Part shown: piece after piece, positions 33,211 through 43,228 of the stretch
How positions within the stretch are numbered: the first letter of the stretch is position 1
Layout: each line of letters begins with the position of its first letter
Origin: Allobosea sp. BK604
GTDB taxonomy: Bacteria > Pseudomonadota > Alphaproteobacteria > Rhizobiales > Beijerinckiaceae
Assembly: GCF_004341515.1 (NCBI RefSeq)
Contig: NZ_SLZF01000003.1
Coordinates: 496,001 to 560,000 of the forward strand
Reading direction: 5' to 3'
Length of the DNA stretch: 64,000 bases
The notes under the pieces: model-generated
Seen by the model: only the letters and a program-made list of their open reading frames with translations
Database searches by the model: none
Told to the model about the DNA's origin: nothing
Program-made: the position numbers and the translations under genes

Positions 33211-33228
33211 GTATGATATGACTTTATC
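33211..33228. promoter_or_regulatory. Candidate GntR operator at the importer promoter
   Basis: GTATGATATGACTTTATC lies in the 238-base region between gntR and the importer genes, just after TTGACA (33196-33201) and so overlapping a plausible promoter. It shares TATGACTT(A/T)ATC with the site at 32360. Confidence 0.45.
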
Positions 33229-33375
33229 GCAGATGGAAACCGACGCAACCGGCGCCGCCTGGTTGCGGAGATTTCCATTGATCGGTCACAAGAAACCGAT
33301 AGCAGCAATGATGCGGGGGTCTCCCAGGAGACGACGCCGCGTCCTCGAGGAAACAGAGACCGGGAGAAGGCGCAG

Positions 33376-34431
<1,056 letters not shown>

Positions 34432-34595
34432 GCCGGGCGCAGTGACGCCGGCGACGCGATGAGGAGCTTTTGACGATGATCGAGGAGCGCGCGCCTCCCG
34501 CAAAGGGAAGCGCCGCTCGACAAAAAAGACCGGAATGATCCGGTTCAAGGCCGCCGAAAGAGCCGCCGAGCCACATCCTAGGGAGGGAGAAACTG

Positions 34596-35897
34596 ATGAA
34601 CTTTGACCGCAGATCGCTGCTCAAGGGTGGCGCCGCTTTGGGCCTGGGTGCCAGCGCGGGCCTGCTCGACTACGCCAAGGCCTGGGCGCAGGCCTCACCC
34701 TTCAAGCCCGAGCCGAACGCCCGCATCAACCTGATGCGCTGGAAGCGTTTCGTCGAGGCCGAGGACGCCGCCTTCATGAAGCTCGTCGCCGCCTTCGAGC
34801 AGGCGACCGGCGCGAAGATCAACGTCACCAACGAATCCTATGACGACCTGCAGCCGAAGGCCTCCGTGGTCGCCAATACCGGGCAGGGTCTCGACCTGGT
34901 CTGGGGCCTCTACTCGCTGCCGCATCTCTTCCCGCAGAAATGCCTCGACCTGACCGACGTCTCGAAATATCTCGGCGATAAGCATGGCGGCTGGTTCCCC
35001 TCGGCGCAGGCCTACGGCGCGCTCAACGGCAAGTGGATCGGCATTCCGATCGCCGCCAGCGGCGGCCTCGTGAACTACCGCATCTCTTCGATGCAGAAGG
35101 CGGGCTTCAAGGAGTTCCCGAAGGATACGGCCGGCTTCCTGGAGCTCTGCAAGGCGCTGAAGGCGAACAACACCCCGGCCGGTATGGCTTTCGGCCATGC
35201 TTCGGGCGACGCCAACACCTGGATACACTGGCTGCTCTGGTCGCACGGCGGCAACCTCGTCGACAAGGACGACAAGGTCATCATCAACTCCCCGGAGACG
35301 GCCAAGGCGCTCGAATACGCCAAGGCGCTCTATGATACCTTCATTCCCGGCACGGCCTCGTGGAACGATTCCTCGAACAACAAGGCCTTCCTGGCCGGCG
35401 AACTGCACACCACCGTCAATGGCATTTCGGTCTATGTCACGGCGAAGAAGGAGAAGCCCGAGCTCGCCGCCGACATGGATCACGCGTATATGCCGATCGG
35501 GCCCATCGGCAAGCCGACTGAGCTGCACCTGCCCTTCACGATGCTGGCCTTCAACTTCACCAAGGTGCCCAATGCCAGCAAGGCCTTCATCGCCTTCATG
35601 CTGGATGCGCCGCAGTTCAACCCGTGGATCGAGGCGGCAGGCGGTTATCTGTCGCACTTCCTCGGCGAGTACGACGCCAATCCGGTTTGGACGGCCGATC
35701 CCAAGACCACGCCCTATCGTGACGTCGCCAAGCGGACGCTGACCCCCGCCGGCCTCGGCACGCTGGGCGAGAAGGCCGCCGCAGCCATCGCCGATTTCAT
35801 CGTCGTCGACATGTTCGCGAACTACGTGACCGGCCGCGAGGACGTCAAGGGCGCAATCGCCGGCGCCGAGCGGCAGGCCAAGCGCATCTATCGCTGA
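34596..35897 (+). CDS. Carbohydrate ABC transporter substrate-binding protein (family 1), Tat-exported
   Basis: A 433-residue periplasmic binding protein. The leader has a twin-arginine motif (NFDRRSLLKGGAALGLG), so it is likely exported folded by Tat. The mature protein has the family 1 (SBP_bac_1) pattern, with MKLVAAFEQATGAKINV near the start, NGKWIGIPIAASGGLVNYR in the middle and NKAFLAGELHTTVNGIS in the second lobe. The substrate cannot be read from sequence; a sugar or polyol derivative is implied by neighbouring dehydrogenases. A stable hairpin directly after the stop may protect its mRNA, allowing more binding protein than permease. Confidence 0.94.
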   Translation: MNFDRRSLLKGGAALGLGASAGLLDYAKAWAQASPFKPEPNARINLMRWKRFVEAEDAAFMKLVAAFEQATGAKINVTNESYDDLQPKASVVANTGQGLDLVWGLYSLPHLFPQKCLDLTDVSKYLGDKHGGWFPSAQAYGALNGKWIGIPIAASGGLVNYRISSMQKAGFKEFPKDTAGFLELCKALKANNTPAGMAFGHASGDANTWIHWLLWSHGGNLVDKDDKVIINSPETAKALEYAKALYDTFIPGTASWNDSSNNKAFLAGELHTTVNGISVYVTAKKEKPELAADMDHAYMPIGPIGKPTELHLPFTMLAFNFTKVPNASKAFIAFMLDAPQFNPWIEAAGGYLSHFLGEYDANPVWTADPKTTPYRDVAKRTLTPAGLGTLGEKAAAAIADFIVVDMFANYVTGREDVKGAIAGAERQAKRIYR

Positions 35898-35906
35898 AAG
35901 AAGACT

Positions 35907-35940
35907 CCCGGGCGGCCCATTTCGCGACGAGCCGCCCGGG
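35907..35940 (+). terminator. Intercistronic hairpin after the binding-protein gene
   Basis: CCCGGGCGGC and GCCGCCCGGG form a perfect 10-base-pair stem with a 14-base loop, 10 bases after the stop. No T-tract follows, so partial termination or 3' end protection of the binding-protein mRNA is more likely than full termination. Confidence 0.65.
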
Positions 35941-36007
35941 GGACCATTTGACGCCGCGCTCCGGCCGAGACCGCCGGAACCGCACCCCGTTCGAAAACGG
36001 AAACGCG

Positions 36008-36970
36008 ATGGTCAACTCAACAATCGACATGCCCTCGGCCCGGACCTCCGGCCGCAGCGAGCGCACCGCCTGGCAAAGGCTGAGCGCGAGCCGCAACTGG
36101 CTCGGCTTCTGGTACATGATGCCGGCGGCTCTGATCCTGATCTTGTTCCTCGCCTATCCGCTCTTCCTCGGCGTCTGGCTTTCCTTCACCGACACCAAGA
36201 TCGGCCGCGGCGGCGAGTTCATCGGCTTCGAGAACTACGAATGGCTCTGGGATGACGGCGTCTTCTGGGTCTCGGTCTTCAACACGCTGCTCTACACCAT
36301 CGTCGCCAGCATCGCGAAATTCGTGATCGGCCTCTATCTGGCGCTGCTGCTCAACCGGCACCTGCCGTTCAAGGCGATGATCCGCGCCATCGTGCTGATC
36401 CCCTTCATCGTGCCGACGGTGCTTTCGGCCATCGCCTTCTGGTGGATTTACGATTCGCAGTTCTCGATCATTTCCTGGTCGCTGCGCCAGCTCGGCTGGA
36501 TCAGCGGCAATATCAACTTCCTCGGCGATCCCTGGAATGCGCGCTGGTCGACCATCTTCGCCAATGTCTGGCGCGGCGTGCCCTTTATCGCGATCACGCT
36601 GCTCGCCGGGCTGCAGACCGTTTCGCCCTCGCTCTACGAGGCCGCGACGCTGGACGGCGCCACGCCCTGGCAGCGCTTCCGCCACATCACCTATCCGTTG
36701 CTGACGCCGATCATCGCGGTGGTGATGACCTTCTCGGTTCTCTTCACCTTCACCGATTTCCAGCTCATCTGGGCGCTCACCCGCGGCGGCCCGGTCAACG
36801 CGACGCATCTGATGGCAACGCTGTCCTATCAGCGCGCTATCATCGCCGGCCAGCTCGGCGAGGGCGCCGCGATCTCGACGGCGATGATCCCGTTCCTCCT
36901 CGCGGCGATCGGTATCGCCTGGTACGGCCTCCAGACCCGCAAATGGCAGCAGGGCGGCAGCAATGACTAG
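36008..36970 (+). CDS. Carbohydrate ABC transporter permease (MalF type)
   Basis: A 320-residue inner membrane permease with six predicted transmembrane helices, the first at about 35-57 (GFWYMMPAALILILFLAYPL). The cytoplasmic coupling loop that docks the ATPase is EAATLDGATPWQRFRHITYP. It belongs with the MalF/UgpA group of CUT1 importers. The ATG at 36008 was chosen, although only a weak GGAAA precedes it. A TTG at 35948 with GGGGGA upstream would add 20 basic residues. Its end overlaps the next permease gene by eight bases. Confidence 0.93.
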   Translation: MVNSTIDMPSARTSGRSERTAWQRLSASRNWLGFWYMMPAALILILFLAYPLFLGVWLSFTDTKIGRGGEFIGFENYEWLWDDGVFWVSVFNTLLYTIVASIAKFVIGLYLALLLNRHLPFKAMIRAIVLIPFIVPTVLSAIAFWWIYDSQFSIISWSLRQLGWISGNINFLGDPWNARWSTIFANVWRGVPFIAITLLAGLQTVSPSLYEAATLDGATPWQRFRHITYPLLTPIIAVVMTFSVLFTFTDFQLIWALTRGGPVNATHLMATLSYQRAIIAGQLGEGAAISTAMIPFLLAAIGIAWYGLQTRKWQQGGSND

Positions 36971-37880
36971 CATCGACGCCGGCACCACCTCGAGCGGCGG
37001 CAACCGGGCTGCCACGCAGGATCACAGCGAGGGAATGGCCTATCTCGAGACGCTGCCCAAGCGTGTCGTGACGACCTATATCCCGCTCTTCCTGATCATC
37101 GTCGTCCTGCTCTTCCCGTTCTACTGGATGGCGCTGACGGCGGTGAAGCCGGACGACCAGCTGATCGACATGGACCGGGTCAACCCGTTCTGGACGTGGA
37201 CGCCGACCTTCAAGCATTTCTACAAGCTGCTCTTCGAGAGCGAGTATCCGCGCTGGCTCTGGAACACGATGTTCATCGCGACCTGCGCGACCTTCATCTC
37301 GCTCGTCGCCAGCGTGCTCGCCGCCTATGCGATCGTGCGCCTGCGCTTCAAGGGCGGCAATGTCGTCGGCGCGCTGATCTTCCTGGCCTATCTCGTGCCG
37401 CCCTCGATCCTGTTCATCCCGCTCGCGACGGTGATCTACAAGGTCGGTCTGTTCGACACGCCGCTGGCCCTGATCCTGGTCTATCCGACCATCCTGATCC
37501 CGTTCTCGACCTGGCTCCTGATGGGCTATTTCAAGACCATCCCCTATGAGCTCGAGGAATGCGCCCTGATCGACGGCGCCAGCCGCAGCCAGATCCTGAT
37601 CAAGATCATCCTGCCGCTCGCCATCCCCGGCCTGATCTCGGCCTTCATCTTCTCCTTCACCCTGTGCTGGAACGAATTCATCTACGCGCTGACCTTCCTG
37701 TCCTCGACGCAGAACAAGACCGTTCCGGTCGCGATCGTGAACGAGTTCGTCGATGGCGACATCTATCGCTGGGGCTCGCTGATGGCAGGCGCGCTCGCCG
37801 GCTCTCTGCCGCTCGTCATCCTCTATGCGTTCTTCGTCGAGCACTATGTGTCGGCGATGACTGGTGCGGTGAAGGAATAG
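36963..37880 (+). CDS. Carbohydrate ABC transporter permease (MalG type)
   Basis: A 305-residue permease partner with six predicted helices, the first at about 40-60 (IPLFLIIVVLLFPFYWMALT). The coupling loop is EECALIDGASRSQILIKIILP, which carries the EAA-type Gly. The last helix precedes HYVSAMTGAVKE. It overlaps the MalF-type gene by eight bases, indicating coupled translation. With the ATPase and binding protein it makes a complete importer. The L-threonate-dehydrogenase-like gene follows 41 bases later on the same strand and may be in the same transcript. Confidence 0.93.
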   Translation: MTSIDAGTTSSGGNRAATQDHSEGMAYLETLPKRVVTTYIPLFLIIVVLLFPFYWMALTAVKPDDQLIDMDRVNPFWTWTPTFKHFYKLLFESEYPRWLWNTMFIATCATFISLVASVLAAYAIVRLRFKGGNVVGALIFLAYLVPPSILFIPLATVIYKVGLFDTPLALILVYPTILIPFSTWLLMGYFKTIPYELEECALIDGASRSQILIKIILPLAIPGLISAFIFSFTLCWNEFIYALTFLSSTQNKTVPVAIVNEFVDGDIYRWGSLMAGALAGSLPLVILYAFFVEHYVSAMTGAVKE

Positions 37881-37921
37881 CGGTCCAATAGGACGATCCC
37901 ACCGCACAGACTGGACCTGAC

Positions 37922-38818
37922 GTGAGCATCCAATCCATCGCCTTCATCGGCCTCGGCGCCATGGGTGCGCCGATGGCCGAGAACCTGGTCAAGCGCCAGT
38001 TCCGTGTCACCGGCTTCGACATGCGGGCCGAGGCGCGCGAGGCGCTGGCCGCGGCTGGCGGACATGCGGCGGACAGTGCCAGGGCCGCGGCCGAAGGCGC
38101 CGATGCGCTGGTCCTGATGGTGGTCAATGCCGCGCAGGCCCGCTCCGTCCTGTTCGATGCCGGCGCGCTCGAGGCGCTGGCGCCTGGAGCCACCGTCTTG
38201 CTGATGGCGACCTGCCCGCCCGGCGAGGCCGAGGCGATCGCCGCCGCGGTCGAAAAGACCGGCCGGCACCTCGTCGACGCGCCGGTCTCGGGCGGCATCA
38301 ACGGTGCCCGCGGCGCGACGCTGACGATCATGGTCGGTGCGTCCGAGGGCGATTTCGCCCGCGCCAAGCCGGTGCTCGACGCGATGGGCGACAAGGTCTT
38401 CCATGTCGGCACGAAACCCGGCCAGGGCGCGACGGTGAAGACCGTCAACCAGTTGCTCTGCGGCGTCCATATCGCGGCGGCGGCCGAGGCGCTCTCGCTG
38501 GCGGAGAAGGCCGGCATCGACGGCGCCCTGCTCTTCGAGATCCTCGGCGGATCCGCCGCTTCTTCCTGGATGCTCAGAGATCGCGGCCCGCGCATGCTGC
38601 TCGACGACGCGCCTGTGGCGAGCGCAGTCGACATCTTCGTCAAGGATCTCGGCATCGTGCTCGACGCCGGCCGCTCGGCCAGGACGGCGCTGCCGCTCGC
38701 GGCCGCGGCCCATCAGATGTTCCTCGCCAGCTCCGGGCTCGGCCATGGCGCGCGCGACGATTCGCAGGTCGTGCGGGCCTATCGCGCGCTCAACGCCAAG
38801 CCTGCGAATGACCCTTGA
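37922..38818 (+). CDS. ltnD: L-threonate dehydrogenase-like NAD-dependent beta-hydroxyacid dehydrogenase
   Basis: A 298-residue beta-hydroxyacid dehydrogenase. The Rossmann motif is FIGLGAMGAPMAENLVKR, followed by the substrate-binding VDAPVSGGINGARGATLTIM and the catalytic Lys in TVKTVNQLLCGVHIAAAAEA. The last pattern is that of LtnD (2-hydroxy-3-oxo-type tetronate dehydrogenase), which oxidises L-threonate at C2. It would give a 2- or 3-oxo-tetronate that a DUF1537 kinase normally phosphorylates. It starts at GTG after the importer permeases and converges on the LacI gene, with seven bases between. A related D-erythronate dehydrogenase is at 19329. The exact substrate is an inference. Confidence 0.8.
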   Translation: MSIQSIAFIGLGAMGAPMAENLVKRQFRVTGFDMRAEAREALAAAGGHAADSARAAAEGADALVLMVVNAAQARSVLFDAGALEALAPGATVLLMATCPPGEAEAIAAAVEKTGRHLVDAPVSGGINGARGATLTIMVGASEGDFARAKPVLDAMGDKVFHVGTKPGQGATVKTVNQLLCGVHIAAAAEALSLAEKAGIDGALLFEILGGSAASSWMLRDRGPRMLLDDAPVASAVDIFVKDLGIVLDAGRSARTALPLAAAAHQMFLASSGLGHGARDDSQVVRAYRALNAKPANDP

Positions 38819-38825
38819 GAGAAAT

Positions 38826-39902
38826 TTAGCGCTTGGGAGGAGCGGTGGTCCCGCGCACGACCAGCTCGGGCTTGAGCACGATGCGCCTGACCGGCGCGGC
38901 CGGCTCTGCGATGCGCCGGATCAGGATCTCGGCCGAGCGGCGGCCCATCTCCTCCTGAAAATTCCGGACGGTAGTCAGCGCCGGATACCATTGCGCCGCC
39001 TCCTGCACGTCGTCGCAGCCGACGATCGAGAAATCCGCCCCGGCCTCGCGCCCGCGATGGCGCAGGCCGAGCATGGCGCCAAAGGCGGTGAGGTCGTTGA
39101 AGCAGATCGCCGCTGTCGGCTGGTCGGCGACATCGAGCACCTGCTGGATGCCTTTCAGCCCGTTCTCGCGCGTGCCATGGGCCGAATAGACCAGGGCTGG
39201 ATCGAAGGGCAGCCCATGCCTCGCGAGCGTGTCGCAATAGCCTTCGTAGCGGTTGCGGCTGGTCGAGATCAGCTGGTTCTCGCCGAGAAAGGCGATGCGG
39301 CGATGGCCGAGGCCGATCAGGTGCTCCAACGCCAGCTCGGTACCGTGCCTGTCGTCGGAGCCGACGAAATCGAGCTCCAGCCCCGGGATCTCGCGCGAAA
39401 GCTGGACCAGGGGCATATCGGCGGCGATCAGATGGCTGAAGCTCTCGGCGGTGCTGCCGCCGGCCGCGCAGACCAGCATCCCGTCCGGCCGGTATTCCTT
39501 CAGCGTCGTCAGCGCCCGCTCCTGCCGGTCGAGCTTCTCGCCATAGGTCGCGAGCAGGATCGAACGGCCGCGTTCGGCCGCAGTCTCCTCGATCGCCGCA
39601 AGAAGCTCGGCGAAATAGGGATTGGTGATGTCGTGGAAGCCGACACCCAGGATATTGGTGCGGTCGGTCCGCAGCGAGGCAGCGCTGCGATTATAGCTAT
39701 AGCCCATCTCGCGGGCGAGCTGCTGCACCCGCAGCCGCGTCGCCTCGGCCACCAGCGGCGAGTTGCGCAGTGCGAGCGAGACCGTCGCCGTCGAAACCGC
39801 GAGCTGTTCGGCGATGATCTGCAAGGTCACGCGGGCGCGGCCGCTGCCCATGCGCAGGCCGCCCGTGGCATTGCTCTCTGGCGGCAGGCCGTCCGTCGTC
39901 AT
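38826..39902 (-). CDS. LacI family transcriptional regulator
   Basis: A 358-residue repressor. The HTH is at about 25-70 (VTLQIIAEQLAVSTATVSLA then LAREMGYSYNRSAASLR, including the hinge helix). The remaining 280 residues form a periplasmic-binding-protein-like effector domain (TNILGVGFHDITNPYFAELL, VGSDDRHGTELALEHLIGLG, ICFNDLTAFGAML). It is divergent from the beta-hydroxyacid dehydrogenase gene at 39976, and the intergenic region has a perfect inverted repeat. GAGGG lies 4 bases before the ATG. A frame extending further upstream runs through the divergent gene and is not real. The effector is probably a sugar or sugar acid. Confidence 0.92.
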   Translation of the reverse strand: MTTDGLPPESNATGGLRMGSGRARVTLQIIAEQLAVSTATVSLALRNSPLVAEATRLRVQQLAREMGYSYNRSAASLRTDRTNILGVGFHDITNPYFAELLAAIEETAAERGRSILLATYGEKLDRQERALTTLKEYRPDGMLVCAAGGSTAESFSHLIAADMPLVQLSREIPGLELDFVGSDDRHGTELALEHLIGLGHRRIAFLGENQLISTSRNRYEGYCDTLARHGLPFDPALVYSAHGTRENGLKGIQQVLDVADQPTAAICFNDLTAFGAMLGLRHRGREAGADFSIVGCDDVQEAAQWYPALTTVRNFQEEMGRRSAEILIRRIAEPAAPVRRIVLKPELVVRGTTAPPKR

Positions 39903-39915
39903 GCATCCCTCGAAA

Positions 39916-39932
39916 GAGCGGCGATGCCGCTC
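39916..39932. promoter_or_regulatory. Inverted repeat between lacI-type gene and divergent dehydrogenase
   Basis: GAGCGGC-GAT-GCCGCTC is a perfect 7-base inverted repeat in the 73-base divergent region. It could be an operator or autoregulatory site. It does not resemble the TTTAAAACGATT motif. Confidence 0.4.
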
Positions 39933-39975
39933 CGGATCCTCACCTGTCCTCTCACATAAAGCGGAGAAATTGAAG

Positions 39976-40887
39976 ATGAGCAGCAGCAAGGAAGCCGTGG
40001 GCTTCATCGGCGTCGGCCTGATGGGCCAGGGCATGGCGAGCTGCCTGCTCGCCAAGGGCTTTCCGCTCACCGTGATGGGCCACCGCAACCGCAAGCCGGT
40101 CGAGGAGCTCGTCGCCGCCGGCGCCAAGGAAGCCAAGACGCCGAAGGAGCTCGCCAGCCAGGCAACGATCATCTTCCTCTGCGTGACCGGTTCGGCCCAG
40201 GTCGAGGCCGTATTGACCGGGCCTGACGGCATCATTGCCGGCGCCAAGCCCGGCACGGTCGTCGTCGACTGCTCGACCTCCGATCCCACCGTGACCGTCA
40301 AGCTCGCCGCCGAGCTCGAGGCCAAGGGCCTGCATCTTTGCGACGCGCCGCTAGGCGGCACCCCGGCCCAGGCCACGCTCGGCCAGCTCTCGACCATGGT
40401 CGGCGCCAGCGACGAGGTCTTCGCCCGGATCAAGCCGGCCTGCGAGGCCTGGGCCCAGAAGGTCACGCATCTCGGCCCTGTCGGCGACGGCCACAAGATG
40501 AAGCTGCTCAACAACTTCCTCTCGATGGGCTACGGCGCGATCTATGCGGAGGCGCTGGTGCTGGCGCAGAAGATCGGCATCACCCCGCAGACCTTCAACA
40601 GCGTGCTGTCCGGCAGCCGCATGGATTGCGGCTTCTACCAGACCTTCATGAAATACGTGCTGGAGCGTGACCGCGACGCCCATAAGTTCACGCTGGTCAA
40701 CGCGCTGAAGGATGTGCGCTATCTCGAAGGCGTCGCCAATGCCGCGGGCGTGCCCAACCCGGTCGGCAATGCCGTCAAGAACGTCTACGCCTCGGCGGTC
40801 GCCGCCGGCCGCGGCGACGACTACGTGCCGATGATCTCCGACTGGGTCGCCGAGCTCAACGGCGTCTCCCTCGGCAAGAAGGGTTGA
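39976..40887 (+). CDS. NAD(P)-dependent beta-hydroxyacid dehydrogenase
   Basis: A 303-residue member of the 3-hydroxyisobutyrate dehydrogenase/tartronate semialdehyde reductase family. It has FIGVGLMGQGMASCLLAKGF for cofactor binding, CDAPLGGTPAQATLGQLSTM for substrate binding and the catalytic Lys in HKMKLLNNFLSMGYGAIYAE. It differs from the LtnD-like protein in the catalytic helix, so a separate substrate is likely, such as tartronate semialdehyde or another hydroxyacid. GGAG lies before the ATG at 39976. The in-frame sequence further upstream overlaps the divergent LacI gene. It is the only gene to the right of the LacI regulator on its strand and is probably its direct target. Confidence 0.9.
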   Translation: MSSSKEAVGFIGVGLMGQGMASCLLAKGFPLTVMGHRNRKPVEELVAAGAKEAKTPKELASQATIIFLCVTGSAQVEAVLTGPDGIIAGAKPGTVVVDCSTSDPTVTVKLAAELEAKGLHLCDAPLGGTPAQATLGQLSTMVGASDEVFARIKPACEAWAQKVTHLGPVGDGHKMKLLNNFLSMGYGAIYAEALVLAQKIGITPQTFNSVLSGSRMDCGFYQTFMKYVLERDRDAHKFTLVNALKDVRYLEGVANAAGVPNPVGNAVKNVYASAVAAGRGDDYVPMISDWVAELNGVSLGKKG

Positions 40888-40949
40888 AAGCTCCCGTCAT
40901 TGCGACGAGCGCAGAGATCGTTCGAGACGTCTACCGGGGTGAGCCGACT

Positions 40950-41014
40950 GGCGTGGCTGTCGAGAACCGGAGCGGAGCGGTCCGTGAGCACCGGAAGCAC
41001 GGATAGCTGCGTCA
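40950..41014. repeat. Family D repeat, copy D1
   Basis: The core GGCGTGGCTGTCGAGAACCG, GAGCGGAGCGG and GTGAGCACCGGAAGCACGGA recurs at 50638-50710. The surrounding 40888-41051 gap also has a piece of family B sequence (CGTCATTGCGACGAGCG at 40895). Confidence 0.75.
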
Positions 41015-41051
41015 GAACCGTGGACATGTTCTGGACGTATCGAGCGATCTC

Positions 41052-41984
41052 TCAATCGAGGCGGGCCGAGCCTTCGGGCACGGCCCGCACCCGCTCGCGA
41101 TAGAGCAGGTAGAGGCCCGACGCGATCACGATCGCCGCGCCGATGAAGGTGAAACGGTCGGGCAATTGCCCGAACACCAGATAGCCGAGCGCGACCATCC
41201 AGATGATCTGCGAATAGATGAAGGGCGCGAGCACCGTCGCCGGCGCCAGGCGATGGGCCAGGATCAGCATCCAGTGGCCGACGCCGCCCATCGCGCCGAC
41301 AAAAGCCATCAGCCCCCAGGAAAAGGCGTCGGGCGGCCAGGTCCAGAAGAACGGGACCAGTGGAATCATCGCGATCGTGCCGGCCGCGCCCGAATAGACC
41401 ATGGTGGTCTCGGGCGGGTCATAGGCAGCGAGGATGCGCGTCGAGAGCGAGTAGAAGGCATAGCAGAAGACGCTGATCACCGAGAGCAGCGCCGCCGGAT
41501 GCATGCCGCCCAGCCCCGGCCGCGCCACCACGAGCACGCCGAGGAAGCCGATGCCGATCGCGATCAGGCGGCGCGGTCCCGGCCATTCGCCGAGGAGCGG
41601 ACCCGAGACGAGCGCCACCAGCAGCGGCGTCGCGAACATGATCGAGACCGTCTCGGCGAGCTGAAGATATTGCAACGCGAAGAAGTTGAGCGCCGTCGAG
41701 CCGAGCAGCAGCAGCGAGCGGAAGGCCTGCAGCCAGGGCCGGCGCGTGTGCATGATGCCGGGATGGCTCCACGGATTCAGCAGGAGCGAGACCAGGATGA
41801 CGCTGCCGGCATAGCGCGCGAACACGACCTGCAGCGGGTCCATTTCGCGCCCGAGCCATTTCGCGCTGGTGTCGAGTGCGGAGAAGCAGACCACCGCTGC
41901 GCACATCAGGCCAATGGCAATCAACCGCGTGCGGCGGGTCTCAGGATGATGGGAATAAACGGCGGGCAAGGGGTGTCCCGTCAT
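41052..41984 (-). CDS. DMT superfamily transporter with two EamA domains
   Basis: A 310-residue inner membrane protein with ten predicted helices in two EamA repeats. The first (about 20-150) begins RLIAIGLMCAAVVCFSALDT and has RYAGSVILVSLLLNPW. The second (about 165-300) begins LLSVISVFCYAFYSLSTRIL. A conserved stretch is QLAETVSIMFATPLLVALV. DMT carriers export or import amino acids, nucleosides or other metabolites, and specificity is not predictable. It lies 81 bases after the MarR gene on the same strand, so it may be part of the MarR-controlled unit. Confidence 0.9.
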   Translation of the reverse strand: MTGHPLPAVYSHHPETRRTRLIAIGLMCAAVVCFSALDTSAKWLGREMDPLQVVFARYAGSVILVSLLLNPWSHPGIMHTRRPWLQAFRSLLLLGSTALNFFALQYLQLAETVSIMFATPLLVALVSGPLLGEWPGPRRLIAIGIGFLGVLVVARPGLGGMHPAALLSVISVFCYAFYSLSTRILAAYDPPETTMVYSGAAGTIAMIPLVPFFWTWPPDAFSWGLMAFVGAMGGVGHWMLILAHRLAPATVLAPFIYSQIIWMVALGYLVFGQLPDRFTFIGAAIVIASGLYLLYRERVRAVPEGSARLD

Positions 41985-42065
41985 GCGTGGAGAGAATGAC
42001 GGAACCAGATTTAACCGATTTATATCGCGAAGCCAGTGCGTTGGAGCATGCGCTCCATGCGTATG

Positions 42066-42551
42066 TCAGGCGGCGTCGCTCTCAGCCTCGTCGCCTTCGG
42101 CATCGGCATCGTCGACGTCGACGCCCGCCTTGGACAGGCCCTTGGAGGCCTTGCGCAGCAGCTTGCGCAACTGCTTGCGCTCCTTGGCGTCGAGCTTCTC
42201 GAGCAGCTCGTCCTCGACCTGATTCCAGACCGCATCGAGCGCCGCCGCCGTCTTCTGGCCGCTCTCGGTCAGCGCCACCTGGACGAGACGTCCGTCGCGG
42301 CCGCCGCCTTCGCGCGTCACGAGGCCCTGCAAGGAAAGCCGGCCAATCGTCTTGGAAACAGTCGGCGGCTTGACGCGCAGCAGCGTCGCGAGCTCACCCA
42401 TGGTCATCGGCGCCGGCTGCAACGCCTTCAACGCCTGCTCCTGACCGGGGAACAACCCGAGCGCATTCAGCCGCTCGCCCATACGCGAACGATGCAGCCG
42501 CGCAGCCACCAGAAGGGCCCGCCCGACACTTTTCTCGAGGGACTTGGTCAT
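42066..42551 (-). CDS. MarR family transcriptional regulator
   Basis: A 161-residue regulator. The winged HTH is at about 40-105, with TMGELATLLRVKPPTVSKTI for the recognition helix and LVTREGGGRDGRLVQVALTE for the wing with its conserved Asp-x-Arg. The C-terminal helix ends in a charged tail (about 145-161) of Asp, Glu and Ala that is unusual in composition. MarR proteins respond to phenolic or oxidant signals. Here the neighbours are a quinone reductase upstream and a DMT transporter downstream. The ATG at 42551 follows AAGGA. An earlier start at 42641 adds 30 residues that do not look coding. Confidence 0.92.
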   Translation of the reverse strand: MTKSLEKSVGRALLVAARLHRSRMGERLNALGLFPGQEQALKALQPAPMTMGELATLLRVKPPTVSKTIGRLSLQGLVTREGGGRDGRLVQVALTESGQKTAAALDAVWNQVEDELLEKLDAKERKQLRKLLRKASKGLSKAGVDVDDADAEGDEAESDAA

Positions 42552-42645
42552 GAGCCGGTCCTTGGAAAGTGATCGAAATAATTTTTCGCCGGCTGTCAGA
42601 TCGCTTGTGATCATGACGGCGTGATGACGCGGTTGCAGCACGGAA

Positions 42646-43227
42646 TCAGAGCATACGCATCTTTTTTTCGACTATCCCCAGATATGCCGCGCGGCTTTCG
42701 GGCGTGGCGCGGTTCATGTCGTAATGCGCCAGATAGAGCGGCCGCGCCATGGGATGACAGACCGCGCGCACCGCCCGTTTCACCAGCTTGCGCGGCGGGT
42801 CGCCCATCAGGAAGGCGCGCCAGCGCGTGCCGCCATAGCTCGTGACCGCCGCGAGCTTGCGGATGTTCCAGAGATTCGGCCTGACGACGCCGTCCACGAG
42901 CTTGAAGGAGACGCCGGGCAGGAAGACCCGGTCGAAAAACCCCTTCAAAATCGCCGGATATCCGTAATTCCAGACCGGAAAGCACAGAACCAGCGCCTCG
43001 GCGGCCCGTAAACGCGCGACATAGCCGGCAACGGGATCTGTGTTGCTGGCAAGATCATGATAACCCACACGCTCGGCATGGCTCAGCAGCGGATCGAAGC
43101 CCTCGGCATAGAGATCGCAATCATCGACCTCATGCCCGGCCTCTTGCAGCCCTTTCAGGACGGCGCCATGCAGCGCCGCTCCAAAGCTGTTCGGATCGGG
43201 ATGAGCGTAGAGGACGAGGACGCGCAT
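42646..43227 (-). CDS. NAD(P)H-dependent flavodoxin-fold oxidoreductase (quinone reductase type)
   Basis: A 193-residue flavoprotein of the flavodoxin_2 family (NQO1/MdaB/KefF type), which passes electrons from NAD(P)H through FMN or FAD to quinones or other acceptors. LVLYAHPDPNSFGAALH binds the flavin phosphate, and LCFPVWNYGYPAILKGFFDR is the family signature around the flavin. It starts one base after the stop of the FAD oxidase gene at 43229, so the two are likely one operon. The acceptor is unknown. Confidence 0.9.
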   Translation of the reverse strand: MRVLVLYAHPDPNSFGAALHGAVLKGLQEAGHEVDDCDLYAEGFDPLLSHAERVGYHDLASNTDPVAGYVARLRAAEALVLCFPVWNYGYPAILKGFFDRVFLPGVSFKLVDGVVRPNLWNIRKLAAVTSYGGTRWRAFLMGDPPRKLVKRAVRAVCHPMARPLYLAHYDMNRATPESRAAYLGIVEKKMRML

Positions 43228-43228
43228 C

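Noticed and set aside
39903..40514. Upstream extension of the LacI-family gene through the divergent dehydrogenase gene
   Set aside because: The extension is antisense to a gene with clear Rossmann and catalytic motifs. A normal LacI start with HTH lies at 39902.
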